DNA of 64,000 nt, from NCBI GenBank assembly GCA_030038755.1, contig JASHSK010000010.1:1-64000 (forward strand), read 5' to 3'. Numbering within the stretch: position 1 is the first letter of the stretch; every line of letters begins with the position of its first letter. Shown piece by piece: positions 17,801 to 24,571 of this stretch. The notes below the pieces were generated by a model. The model did no database searches and was not told where the DNA came from. It worked only from the letters and a program-made list of their open reading frames with translations. The position numbers were made by a program, and so were the translations under genes. This DNA comes from Gammaproteobacteria bacterium. Its GTDB lineage: Bacteria; Pseudomonadota; Gammaproteobacteria; Steroidobacterales; Steroidobacteraceae.

Positions 17801-19544
17801 TTCGCCGTCAGGGGTCACCGGACAATACCTGGTGCTCGGAGGAACGGCGACGGCCGCGCCGCCTCCGGCGTACGCCACCTACTCCCTCAACGGCACGACC
17901 CTCTCACAGACCAACATTCTGCTGCCGGTGATCTCGCTCGACGCGGACGTCAACGGCACGGCGACGGCGCAGCTGGAGCTGACCAACACCGGCGGGGATC
18001 CGATGACCCTCAGCGGCGTGTCGTTCATGAATCAGACAGTGACGCCGCCGCCCTGGACCATCACCAGCATCACCTGTCCCTCGGGAGTCGTCACGCCGAC
18101 GGCCAGTACGCCGGTGACCCTCGAGCCCGGTGACGCCTGCACCATCGCCATGCAATTTGCCCCGACCGCCCTCGGTGTCGACGTTGCACTGCTGAGCATC
18201 ACGGATAACGCCAGCGGTAGCACCCTGGTCGAGAACGGAACGACCGGCCAGGAGACCCTGGTGACGGGGACCGGCGGCCAGCCGTACGCGAGCTTCTCGA
18301 CCACGCAGTTGGATTTTCCAACCGCGACCCTCGCCCTCGGCAGCATCCCCGGGGGTGGTCCCGTCAGTGCGCCCGTCACGGTGACCAACACAGGCAACGC
18401 CCCGCTGGTGATTTATGGCGTCGACATCAACAACGGCAGCGGCGTCTGGAGCGGAGCGAGCAGCGGCTGTACGTCCTCATCCGGGACGGCTCTGACGTAT
18501 CCGGTGACGCTCGCACCCGATGCGTCCTGTACGTTCACCTTCCAGTTCGCTCCGACGGGCCCGGGGGAGCAGAGCGATACCGTGGCCTTCCTGGACAACG
18601 CCAGCCAGAGCAATGTCCCCGTCGAGCCGCCACAATACCTCGGCCTGTGGGTGAATAACCTGACGCTCGAGGGCACGACGCAATACCCCGCGTCACCGTA
18701 CCCGGACCAGGCCTACGCGTATTTCTCGGCGGATGCGCTGAGCTTCGATGCCTCGGGCGTACAGACCCAGAGCGTCACCATCACCAACATCGGCGGTCAA
18801 CCGCTGACGGTCAGCCTTGTCGGCATCTTCGGGGAGAGTGCCTTCACGATGCCGTCGAGCGGCTGCTCCACGCTGGCCGAGGATCAGACCTGCACCTATA
18901 CCTTCCAGTACGACCCATCGGTGAGCGGCGAGAGCTGCGGCGCGGTCTACTGTGGCGACCTGTTCTCGGGCACGGGGGCGCTGGCCCAGTTTCAGCTCAA
19001 TGGCCTGAGCAATATAGGAGCCCCTGACACGACGGGATACACCTACCCGGAGGTGTTCCTGTCCGCCCCTGGAGGGAGCCTCGTGTGTGGCAACGGCACC
19101 GACCTCGCCTATTCCCTCGGTCCGTGGGTGCGAGGCCCCAGGGGAGGCCCCTGGTCGCAGACTATCTCTATCGGCGATACGGCGGGAGATCTGCCGTTCG
19201 AGGGCTTCATCGGCATCGTGCTCGAGGGGCTCAATACGACGGTGACGGACACCGTCGCGGTCGGCGAAGACGGGGCACCCGCATCGTCGGGATTCGCGGT
19301 CTTCGGGAACATCTCGAGCGCACCTCCGCTTCTTTGCAGCGGCGACGTACCGGGAAGTCCGTACCTGACCGTCGGGCCATTGGAGTCCATCTCGCCGCCG
19401 GGAGGCAATCCGGCAGGAGAAGGTCCGATCCTGCCGGTGTCGAGCGTTCAGGTTACTTTTACCTTTAACGAGATCCCGGGCGAACCCAACACCGCGCCAA
19501 GTTACACACCGAGACTCATCATCGAAGGTACCGGAACTTATTAG
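14829..19544 (+). CDS. Giant secreted SBBP beta-propeller and ASH-domain protein
   Basis: A 1571-residue protein with a signal peptide (about 1-38). An N-terminal domain begins MFEANEGQAAPQVK (about 58), typical of SBBP-repeat proteins. About residues 300-870 contain beta-propeller SBBP repeats, each with a YSTYLGG-type strand and a VDSAGDAYVTG-type loop. From about 885 to 1420 there are at least four choice-of-anchor D/ASPM-SPD-2-Hydin modules (VVQNTGGSTFTISSIALAG, then CVINLQFAPT). Known relatives are extracellular or surface proteins of unclear ligand. The gene is followed 12 bases later by the PEID-tail protein, so they likely form an operon. No anchor is visible at its own C terminus. 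Confidence 0.85.
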   Translation: MKAPHPMRTRNARLGAQAACAVLLAVCVESAAGTHASASGVSAQAAARARAGAAYAQQPLMFEANEGQAAPQVKLLAHGAGYVLLLSPHEAMLALAQPAAAQPPAAPRAPAQPSSKLGASFLRLKFLGASAATQISGREPLRARTNYLLGNDRRLWHTDVPNYSAAEYRGLYPGIDAVFHGTDPPQANNASGTPGASPGASASTRSQRLEFDFDIAPGADPSHIALQLHGARRMRLDHSGNVVLQVGAQQVVLGKPRVYQQVDGRRRDVAGRMVLGPHQTLAFALGPYDHSQHLIIDPGLDYSTFVAGGQINALAVGTDSSGHSYVYVTGTTSSGGLGAVYPNPGAYQTSCAACDFIGSAFVAKYDPSQSGSGSLIYSTYLGPAGAGVMPDELGSAAGQGIAIDANGDAYVTGYVTGSTGSQYFPTTPGALLTAMPGQQDAFVSELDPTGETLLASTYLGGANDLTGNALTYGDEGTGIALDGSDNIYLTGLTNSSGLATAGAAQSTPATGSFSSNGNSSGNPFVAKLNSSLTTLSYYTYLGGSNNTYGLTDQATAIAVDSAGEAYVVGGTYVGTCNYYVSCGAGQGGGSFPTPVTGGFQSLPGGVNEAGFLAKLNAGGTELLYLTYLGGYSTSSDGTILNAVTLDSAGDAYITGPTVDTNLPTTPGVAGPAASVCQPYGGGTICPSGIVAEVNPAASAGGSASLLFMSYLGGLLPNDNPYDTVPTGIALDSTADIYVGGYTSNTDLPEPGNPDTADSANGLIPSSALPCAMTPSHYVIGCKSAFLVEFAPGAAGSPLYYGYLAGTGVTGYESDPPVGLALDPQGNVYLAGEATSDFPTTSNAFEQAAPASAPYSYVAQIGGLPTSGGTPSNASYSYDGAAPVITGLGPGLLVTAPATTSLSVPLVVQNTGGSTFTISSIALAGSASPPWSLISVSCAGTSVPLPIPANAPVSLAAGASCVINLQFAPTQVGTGQDELLEILDTASTSNVPSPSGVTGQYLVLGGTATAAPPPAYATYSLNGTTLSQTNILLPVISLDADVNGTATAQLELTNTGGDPMTLSGVSFMNQTVTPPPWTITSITCPSGVVTPTASTPVTLEPGDACTIAMQFAPTALGVDVALLSITDNASGSTLVENGTTGQETLVTGTGGQPYASFSTTQLDFPTATLALGSIPGGGPVSAPVTVTNTGNAPLVIYGVDINNGSGVWSGASSGCTSSSGTALTYPVTLAPDASCTFTFQFAPTGPGEQSDTVAFLDNASQSNVPVEPPQYLGLWVNNLTLEGTTQYPASPYPDQAYAYFSADALSFDASGVQTQSVTITNIGGQPLTVSLVGIFGESAFTMPSSGCSTLAEDQTCTYTFQYDPSVSGESCGAVYCGDLFSGTGALAQFQLNGLSNIGAPDTTGYTYPEVFLSAPGGSLVCGNGTDLAYSLGPWVRGPRGGPWSQTISIGDTAGDLPFEGFIGIVLEGLNTTVTDTVAVGEDGAPASSGFAVFGNISSAPPLLCSGDVPGSPYLTVGPLESISPPGGNPAGEGPILPVSSVQVTFTFNEIPGEPNTAPSYTPRLIIEGTGTY

Positions 19545-19556
19545 GGAGATCGAACC

Positions 19557-20225
19557 ATGAAGCGCAACTCCGTCGGCTCGGTGCTCGCGGCCTGCGCGGC
19601 GCTCGTCGCGCTGGGCACCACCGGCCACGCCTGGGCACAGGACGACGTCGATGTCACCATCGATACCGCCAGTCTGGAAGGTGAGGCGGGCTCGGAGCTC
19701 TTCATCGAGCTCACGGGCGGCGGCAGCGACTCGGGAGTCGGTTACAACACCGTCACCACCAGCCCCTTCGTGTTGGGGGGTGGTACCGCCGGAGCGGTAG
19801 ACACCGTCTACAGCACCGGCAACGTCAGCGGCGATATGACCTCGGGCGTCTCGCTCAACGACGACGGCTCGTCGTTCAACCTGTTCGGGCAGTATCTGAC
19901 GCCGGGCACCGACCTGTCCTTCGAGCTGGACCTGACCACCAACGCCAACACCGGCGCCGTCCCCGACGGCCTGACCCTGTACCTGTACGATCCATCCGGC
20001 AATTCGATTGCCACGACGAGCGATCCAAGCGGCTTTGACAGCCTCCTCGAGGTTGATTTCAACACGGCGGGGGCGCCCGCGATCAGCAACTACGACACCG
20101 CGCTGGTCAGCGCAACACCCGTCGCCGCGGCGCCCGAAATCGACCCTGGCTCGGCGACGGGCGCCGCGACGCTGCTGGCCGGCCTGCTGGCCATGCTGTG
20201 CGCGCGCCGGACGCGTCGAAGCTGA
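19557..20225 (+). CDS. Secreted protein with PEID-type PEP-CTERM-like sorting tail
   Basis: A 222-residue protein: signal peptide (about 1-27), an acidic beta-rich domain without cysteine, and a tripartite tail APEIDPGSATGAATLLAGLL followed by a short hydrophobic end and RRTRRS. The order PEID motif, hydrophobic helix, Arg-rich end copies the PEP-CTERM logic used by exosortases, with ID in place of the final P. The body resembles PEP-CTERM domain proteins of unknown function. No exosortase is in the window, so processing would rely on a gene elsewhere. The ATG has a GGGAGAT-type ribosome site. Confidence 0.75.
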   Translation: MKRNSVGSVLAACAALVALGTTGHAWAQDDVDVTIDTASLEGEAGSELFIELTGGGSDSGVGYNTVTTSPFVLGGGTAGAVDTVYSTGNVSGDMTSGVSLNDDGSSFNLFGQYLTPGTDLSFELDLTTNANTGAVPDGLTLYLYDPSGNSIATTSDPSGFDSLLEVDFNTAGAPAISNYDTALVSATPVAAAPEIDPGSATGAATLLAGLLAMLCARRTRRS

Positions 20226-20281
20226 CGCACGCCCGTCGCGTGCGCGAGCGCGTCTCGGCACCGGCCGGGTGAGGCGCGACG

Positions 20282-23200
20282 TCAGGTTCCGCGTATCTGC
20301 GCGCACAGGCGCTGGGTCTCGGTCGAGGGCTCGATGTTCAGCCCGGCGCGCAGCAGTGCGCGGCAGCGCGTAAAGGCATCGAGGGCTTCGGCCTTGCGCC
20401 CCTGGGCGATCAAGCCGCGCATCAGACCGCGATGGAAGCGTTCCGCATGCGGATCGAGCTCGACCACATGTTCGTTGAGCCGGATCACGGCGTCCCACGC
20501 GTTCGCGCGCTCGAGCGTCCCCGCAAGCGCATCGGCCAACCGCATGAACCTGCTTCGCAGTCGCTCGCGAACGCCGACGATCCACGGTCGCTCCTCGTCA
20601 GGCAGGAAATGACCGGGGTAGAGATCGATCAGCTCCGTACACCATCGCTCGGCATCTGTCAGCGTCAGTGTGCCCGTCGCAAGCTGCTCGCGCAGTTGTG
20701 CGGCGCGGCTGCGGAAGGCCTCTGCATCGATCCAGGTGTTCCTCAGACTCAGCGCAATCCGCTCGGATCGGACTTCGATGGCAGCATCATCGCGCAACAG
20801 TTTGCGCAGGCGATGGATTGCCACATGGCAGGCGTTGCGGGCCCCGTCGCCTGCCAGGTCCGGCCACAGCGCCGTGCACAGCGCATCGAGGCCGACACCG
20901 GAAAGTCCAAGGCCGATCAGCGCCTTGAGCACCTCCAATGGCCTGCGCGTGGCACGCGCATTCGCCACCAGCGGCAGCTCGTCGATCTCGATGGCAAAGA
21001 CGCCCAGCGTGCGGATGCGCAGATGCACGGGCCACAGCCGTGCGATGCTCGCATTCTCAGGAGGGGCGAGCCGCTGGCTGTGAATGATCCGGCGCGTGTG
21101 CTCGGGCTCGATGCCATGCGAAAGCGCGAGTGCCAGCAGACGGGCGGCGCGCCTGGGCTGAAACAGGCTCAGTCCCCCGACCAGGCCACGTTTGACGGCA
21201 ATGCCGAGTGCAATGCGCAGGCAGCCCAACGCGGCCTCCGGGGCGGCACGCTCCAGCTCGATGCCCGCCTGCAGCATCTGTGCATCGAACGTCCAGCGAT
21301 CGCTGGGCAGTCTGGTGGCCAGTTCCAGGGCCGCCTGGGCGCATTCGGTAGCCTCCTCGAGGGCGCCCGCCTCCAGCAGCGCAGAGCTCAGAAAGCATTG
21401 CACGAAGGACGCGGAAGAGGATGCCTCGGCCAGTGTCCCGCTGGCCGCGCGTACCGCGCGAGCAACTGCCGTCGCGGCCGCCAGCCGACCGGAGAGCGCC
21501 AGGTACTGCGCCTGCAGCGCGCGGGAAATGTGCAGGACGTTGACGTGTTCGGGCGTGAGCGTGGCAAATATCTCCTCCAGAAGCTCACCGGTGCGCTCCA
21601 GATCACCCATGCTGAGGCTGGTCATGGCCTGATGGGCGGCGCAATGCCACTCGTAGATATGCAGGCCGGCGCTGCGGCACTGCGTACGTGCGCCGGTCAG
21701 TACCTCCAGGGATCGCTCATATTGCGCTCCTGTCCACAACAGGATCCCTCGCCAGATGTCGAACACCAGGGTACCCAGCGAGACCGGCGTGTCCCTCTCA
21801 CGGCCGCGCTGCAGTTCCTCCGCCAGCGCCGATGCGCCCGCCTCGTCGCCCTGCCAGGTCAGAAACCCCACCGCGATGGAGCCGATGGCGCAGCGCTGTA
21901 CTGAGTCACGCAGCCGCGGAGCCAGCGCGTGCGCGCGCGCGGCCAGATGTCGGGACACCGGATGCTCGGGACAATGGCTGACCATGTGCCCGAGCAGGGA
22001 GATGACCTGCAGCTCGATGCGTTCGGGAACGCCGCCGTGCTGTGAAAGCAGTCCTTCGAAGACGCCCATCCAACGCGCCAGCGACTCCGGCTCGCTGCCC
22101 CAGACGATGAAGTGGCTGTAGATGATTCCGGTAACCGCCAACCAGCCGCCGATCTGCTCATCAGTGTCCTGAAAGCGCACGTACGCCTGCTGCAGGCTCG
22201 CACGTCCCCGCGTAGGATCACGCAATGCGACCGCGACGCCGAACCAGTAGAGCAGCCAGCCACTGCCCAGGCGCTGCGATTCCGGCAAAGCCGCGATCCA
22301 CTGCTCCAGCGTGAGCAATTGACCCTGTTCAAACAGCGTCTCGGCCTGACACAGGATCAGACGCGCCAGTCGTTCGGCATCCCCGCTGCGTAAAGCCATG
22401 GTGGTCGCCGACCTGAGCTCGCCGCGCGCCTCGAGCAGATCCGCCGCGCGCGCCTCGAGCGCCGCGACCTTACTGCGCCCGAGCGTGAGCACCAGCATCG
22501 AATTCAGAAAATCGTGAAACAGCGGATGGAAGCGGTATGACAGGCCCGTCGCCAGGTTGCGTCGCTCGATGAAGAGCCGTTCACGGTACAGTTCAGCGAG
22601 CACGCTGCCTGCATCGGGCCGGCCGCTCAGCGCGGCTGCGGCCTCTGCATCGATGTCGGCGAGCACCGCACAGTGCAGCAGCAAATCCCGCCTGGCGGGC
22701 GTCGTGCGCTTGAAGATCTCCCCGGCAAAGTAACCGAACAGCTCGGGGCTGGCGGCGCCGGGCAGTCCCACGGCCGGGAGCGCGAACCGGCCCATGGCAC
22801 CGGGGGTTCGCAGCATCAGCTTCAACCCGGCAACCCACCCTCTGACGAGCTGATTGCACGCAGCCATGGCCGTGGCCGCCGCCGGCGCCGACAGTGCCGC
22901 CAGCGCGACTGCCTCCTCGTCGCTGAATTGCAGATCCTCCCAGCCGAGGTCCACGAACCCGGCCTCCACGCTCCAGCGTGCCAGCGACGCTGGCAGGCCG
23001 CCGCGGCTCAAACAGAGCAGCTGGCCGTGCGTCGGCAGCGATTGGAGCAGGGCGTCGAGCACGGTCCGCATCAGCGGAGCTTCCGACGGCACTTCGTGAC
23101 AGTTGTCGAGCACCACCACGAAAGAGCCCGCATACAATCCGAACAGTTGCTCGCAGAAGCGTCGCGTGAAGATCGCAAGTCCGGGTACGAATTCCGGTGT

Positions 23201-23548
23201 CAGCGGCGGCAGATTCACCCGCCGCCGACCTGCGCGGTACCGGCCGGCGATGCCAAGATAATGGAACCACGTAGCCGGATCCGCATCGCCGGCGTCCAGC
23301 GAGATCCACAAGCAAGCGCAACCGCGGGCCGCTATCCAGCTGGACGCGAGCGTGGTCTTGCCGGAGCCGGCCGGCGCGGCGATCCAGCTCCACCGGCAGG
23401 CCTGCAGCCGCTCGAAGATGCGCAGCCGCGGCACGACCGCAGGCGTCTGAGGCCGCGTGAGCTTGGCCGGCAGCGTCCTGTGCGCACGCGGTGAGCGCGC
23501 GCGCCGGCCGGCGGGTCCTTCCTGCGACCTGCGGGGATGACCTCCCAT
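20282..23548 (-). CDS. MalT/LAL-like ATPase regulator with C-terminal SARP/BTAD module
   Basis: A 1088-residue cytoplasmic regulator. Residues about 30-330 are a STAND-type ATPase with Walker A APAGSGKTT (58-66) and a VVVLDNCHE Walker B. The middle (about 350-830) is a helical, TPR-like region. The C terminus has a winged-helix domain (about 850-940; IRTLGVFAIEI, then ALWPDLAGDGARNACHVAIH) and a bacterial transcriptional activator domain (about 960-1085; YPGHFLPDEERPWIVGVRER). In classical LAL proteins a LuxR HTH ends the chain; here a SARP-type DNA-binding and BTAD pair is used instead. It lies at the end of a minus-strand run behind a PAS-LuxR gene. The inducer is unknown. Confidence 0.85.
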   Translation of the reverse strand: MGGHPRRSQEGPAGRRARSPRAHRTLPAKLTRPQTPAVVPRLRIFERLQACRWSWIAAPAGSGKTTLASSWIAARGCACLWISLDAGDADPATWFHYLGIAGRYRAGRRRVNLPPLTPEFVPGLAIFTRRFCEQLFGLYAGSFVVVLDNCHEVPSEAPLMRTVLDALLQSLPTHGQLLCLSRGGLPASLARWSVEAGFVDLGWEDLQFSDEEAVALAALSAPAAATAMAACNQLVRGWVAGLKLMLRTPGAMGRFALPAVGLPGAASPELFGYFAGEIFKRTTPARRDLLLHCAVLADIDAEAAAALSGRPDAGSVLAELYRERLFIERRNLATGLSYRFHPLFHDFLNSMLVLTLGRSKVAALEARAADLLEARGELRSATTMALRSGDAERLARLILCQAETLFEQGQLLTLEQWIAALPESQRLGSGWLLYWFGVAVALRDPTRGRASLQQAYVRFQDTDEQIGGWLAVTGIIYSHFIVWGSEPESLARWMGVFEGLLSQHGGVPERIELQVISLLGHMVSHCPEHPVSRHLAARAHALAPRLRDSVQRCAIGSIAVGFLTWQGDEAGASALAEELQRGRERDTPVSLGTLVFDIWRGILLWTGAQYERSLEVLTGARTQCRSAGLHIYEWHCAAHQAMTSLSMGDLERTGELLEEIFATLTPEHVNVLHISRALQAQYLALSGRLAAATAVARAVRAASGTLAEASSSASFVQCFLSSALLEAGALEEATECAQAALELATRLPSDRWTFDAQMLQAGIELERAAPEAALGCLRIALGIAVKRGLVGGLSLFQPRRAARLLALALSHGIEPEHTRRIIHSQRLAPPENASIARLWPVHLRIRTLGVFAIEIDELPLVANARATRRPLEVLKALIGLGLSGVGLDALCTALWPDLAGDGARNACHVAIHRLRKLLRDDAAIEVRSERIALSLRNTWIDAEAFRSRAAQLREQLATGTLTLTDAERWCTELIDLYPGHFLPDEERPWIVGVRERLRSRFMRLADALAGTLERANAWDAVIRLNEHVVELDPHAERFHRGLMRGLIAQGRKAEALDAFTRCRALLRAGLNIEPSTETQRLCAQIRGT

Positions 23549-23621
23549 GAGTGCCTATTCTAGGCACAGCGGCGTTCCGCCCGCTCGCGCGGTCCCGCGC
23601 GTCACGCCAGAACCGTGGCCG

Positions 23622-24293
23622 TCACAGCATCCAGCCGACCTCCTGCAGCAGGTAATAGATCAGCTCGGACTGGCGATGAGTGGCGGTTTTGGCCAACACC
23701 GCCTTCAAATGCGTGCGCGCGGTGGCAATGCGGATCCCGAGCTGCTCGGCGATCTGCCCGACCGCCCGTCCCTGCAGCAGCAGGCTGGCGAGCCAGGCCT
23801 CGGTGCCGGTCAACCCATAGGCCTGCATCAGTCGCTCCCGGGGGACCGGCGGAAGCCGTGCGGGGTCGGTAAACCACACCATGGCCATCGCTGGCTCGGG
23901 CGCCCAGCTTCCGGCGTGCGGCAGGGGCTGGATGATCACCGACAGGGGCCGCGCGCTGCCGCACCCCAGGCGCAGCGCCGTTCCCGCCGCGCCATTCACG
24001 ATCCGGGTCACGGCCGTGATCAGGCGCGCGGCATCCCCCGCCCGCGCTGCGACCAGACGGCCCTGCTGCAGCTGCAGCCCGGCAACCTGCTCGGACAGCG
24101 ATCGGCCCCGCTGGTTGATGAAGTAAACGCGGCAGTCACGGCCGATGAGGGCGATCCCATAGCGCAGGCTGTCGAGTGCCACGGCAGCGGCCGCCGCCAG
24201 CTCCGGCCGGTCCCCATCCGACCGCCGGCGGTTCAGACTCGCGCGGCTCGCGTCGCTGCCGGGCGGCCTAGCCGCGTCCCACTGTTGAAGCAT
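23622..24293 (-). CDS. PAS-like/LuxR HTH transcriptional regulator
   Basis: A 223-residue protein. A PAS-like sensor region (about 35-150; YGIALIGRDCRVYFINQRG) precedes a LuxR-type HTH (about 160-220; LTGTEAWLASLLLQGRAVGQIAEQ and then TARTHLKAVLAKT). There is no receiver domain, so it is a one-component regulator. It starts inside the end of the upstream 73-residue gene (26-base overlap) and is followed by the giant SARP-like regulator after 73 bases. The signal is unknown. Confidence 0.85.
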   Translation of the reverse strand: MLQQWDAARPPGSDASRASLNRRRSDGDRPELAAAAAVALDSLRYGIALIGRDCRVYFINQRGRSLSEQVAGLQLQQGRLVAARAGDAARLITAVTRIVNGAAGTALRLGCGSARPLSVIIQPLPHAGSWAPEPAMAMVWFTDPARLPPVPRERLMQAYGLTGTEAWLASLLLQGRAVGQIAEQLGIRIATARTHLKAVLAKTATHRQSELIYYLLQEVGWML

Positions 24294-24489
24294 CTCCCCG
24301 TCCCATGGATTCTTCTCCCGAGCGCTTTTTCAGATGCACGCGCGGGGCGCCGAGGATGGCGGCGAGCTCTGCAAGGCTTGTAAAGCGCGCGTACCGGTTT
24401 CCGCCAGGTGCCTCGACCCGCCCGACCAGCTCGACGCGGCGACCAAGGCGCCGCCGATACACACGCACCACGTACACCTCAGGAACCAT
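24268..24489 (-). CDS. Small conserved-type protein of unknown function
   Basis: A 73-residue protein with a YVVRVYRRR start, a GRVEAPGG turn and FTSLAELAAILG. Its charged, compact look and the 26-base overlap with the LuxR gene support a real gene. No ribosome site is clear at the ATG, but GAGG lies 5 bases before an in-frame GTG at residue 7, which may be the true start. Function unknown. Confidence 0.55.
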   Translation of the reverse strand: MVPEVYVVRVYRRRLGRRVELVGRVEAPGGNRYARFTSLAELAAILGAPRVHLKKRSGEESMGRGDASTVGRG

Positions 24490-24543
24490 CGGAAGATAGC
24501 CCTACCCCGCGGCTGAGCTCTTCGAGGCACTGAGTGTAGGGAC

Positions 24544-24565
24544 TGGCGCTTACGTGGCGCTTACG
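24544..24565. repeat. Two 11-bp tandem repeats
   Basis: TGGCGCTTACG occurs twice head to tail in the 82-base gap between the TPR lipoprotein gene and the small gene at 24268-24489. It might be a binding site for a regulator of the downstream LuxR genes; only the repetition is seen. Confidence 0.6.
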
Positions 24566-24571
24566 GGAAGC

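Noticed and set aside
20432-21904. 490-residue plus-strand frame inside the SARP-like regulator
   Set aside because: Antisense shadow of a well-supported gene; no family features.
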